6,302 nucleotides of DNA from Rubrobacteraceae bacterium (GTDB lineage Bacteria > Actinomycetota > Rubrobacteria > Rubrobacterales > Rubrobacteraceae). The notes under the pieces are model-generated. The model was not told the origin of the DNA, did not search any database, and was given only the letters and a program-made list of their open reading frames with translations. The DNA is taken from the NCBI GenBank assembly GCA_013698525.1, contig JACCSM010000317.1, positions 1 through 6,302 of the forward strand, given 5' to 3'. Position numbers and translations under genes: made by a program. Below are positions 5,888-6,302 of this stretch, piece by piece (within the stretch, counting starts at the first letter, position 1; every line of letters starts with the position of its first letter).

Positions 5888-6302
5888 GCGTCGCGCCCGC
5901 GAAGAAGACGGGACCGTACGTCTGAGGTGGATCTGGCTCGAAGCCCGCGTGGTCGAGGAAGCTGTGTAACTCGTCGGGGTCGAAGAACCTTATACCGCCC
6001 GTGGAGAGTAAACGCTGGAGCCGGCGTCCACGCGGCGTGCCGGCACGCAGGATACCCATAATAGCGAGACGCCCGCCGGGCTCGAGGACCCTGTGAGTCT
6101 CCCGCAGGACACGGGCCGGATCGCTGAACTCGTTAAGGGTGCCGCCGCAGACGGCGCCTCTGAAAGAGCCGTCGGAGAAAGGAAGGTTCTTCGCGTTCGC
6201 CCTAACGAAGGATGGATTTGCCCCGATCGCGCGAGCTCGCCGGTTCGCTTCTCTCAGCATGGAGGGGGAGATGTCTATTCCGGCCGCGAGGCCGCTGTCG
6301 AG
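5877..6302 (-). CDS. Class I SAM-dependent methyltransferase (5' end outside window)
   Basis: The 141 C-terminal residues of a Methyltransf_11-type enzyme are visible; the N-terminus and the glycine-rich SAM loop lie beyond position 6302. The fragment opens at the end of that loop's helix and continues AAGIDISPSML (fragment residues 6-16), where Asp10 is the acidic residue that binds the SAM ribose. NLPFSDGSFRGAVC (39-52) is the motif II region, and LNEFSDPARVLRETHRVLEP (56-75) followed by GGRLAIMG is the typical post-motif segment. The tail, with DPDELHSFLDHAGFEP and a final strand GPVFFAGATRRD, is usual for the family. An internal ATG at 6258-6260 is not the start, because conserved sequence continues upstream in frame to the window edge. 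The substrate cannot be told from this part; small-molecule, quinone or lipid methylation are all possible. It converges on the sugar kinase with 15 bp between stop codons. Confidence 0.85.
   Translation of the reverse strand, partial: LDSGLAAGIDISPSMLREANRRARAIGANPSFVRANAKNLPFSDGSFRGAVCGGTLNEFSDPARVLRETHRVLEPGGRLAIMGILRAGTPRGRRLQRLLSTGGIRFFDPDELHSFLDHAGFEPDPPQTYGPVFFAGATRRD

Noticed and set aside
5877..6260. Methyltransferase starting at the internal ATG (6258-6260)
   Set aside because: The conserved GIDISPS strand lies upstream of that Met and the frame stays open to the window edge, so the gene continues outside.

Overview
This 6.3 kb window is GC-rich, gene-dense bacterial chromosome. 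A PASTA-domain Ser/Thr kinase, the high GC content and the free use of AUA (Ile) and AGG (Arg) codons despite that GC point to a Gram-positive actinobacterium. A deep-branching lineage such as Rubrobacter is my best guess. That placement is inference from codon flavour and gene style, not from a marker gene. I see no rRNA, tRNA, transposase, CRISPR array or phage gene.

Left part, minus strand: a zinc-independent quinone oxidoreductase of the zeta-crystallin type (C-terminus cut by the window edge) lies 104 bp downstream of a complete PknB-like receptor kinase with one PASTA repeat and a long low-complexity extracellular tail. The gap between them carries two 13-bp direct repeats next to the oxidoreductase ribosome-binding site. 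The kinase has a plausible promoter (-10 TAGAAT) in the 162-bp divergent intergenic region that follows.

Middle, plus strand: an unrecognised protein of about 175 residues with a winged-helix-like N-terminal half and a C-terminal half with two hydrophobic helices. A strong in-frame internal ribosome-binding site and ATG sit at the junction of the halves. A 149-bp gap holding a TGnTATATT extended -10 promoter then leads to a complete benzoylformate-decarboxylase-like ThDP enzyme. Thirty-four bases later comes a PfkB-family ribokinase-like gene, probably in the same operon.

Right edge, minus strand: the C-terminal two thirds or so of a class I SAM-dependent methyltransferase, convergent with the kinase gene and separated from it by only 15 bp.

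Most genes are assignable by motif and look like ordinary chromosomal housekeeping or accessory metabolism. I found no convincing undescribed multi-gene system. The points most worth following are the active-site substitutions in the decarboxylase (Tyr where the Pseudomonas putida enzyme has catalytic His281, and Ile at the Ala460 specificity position), the possible nested gene inside the unrecognised membrane protein, and the unusual external tail of the kinase.
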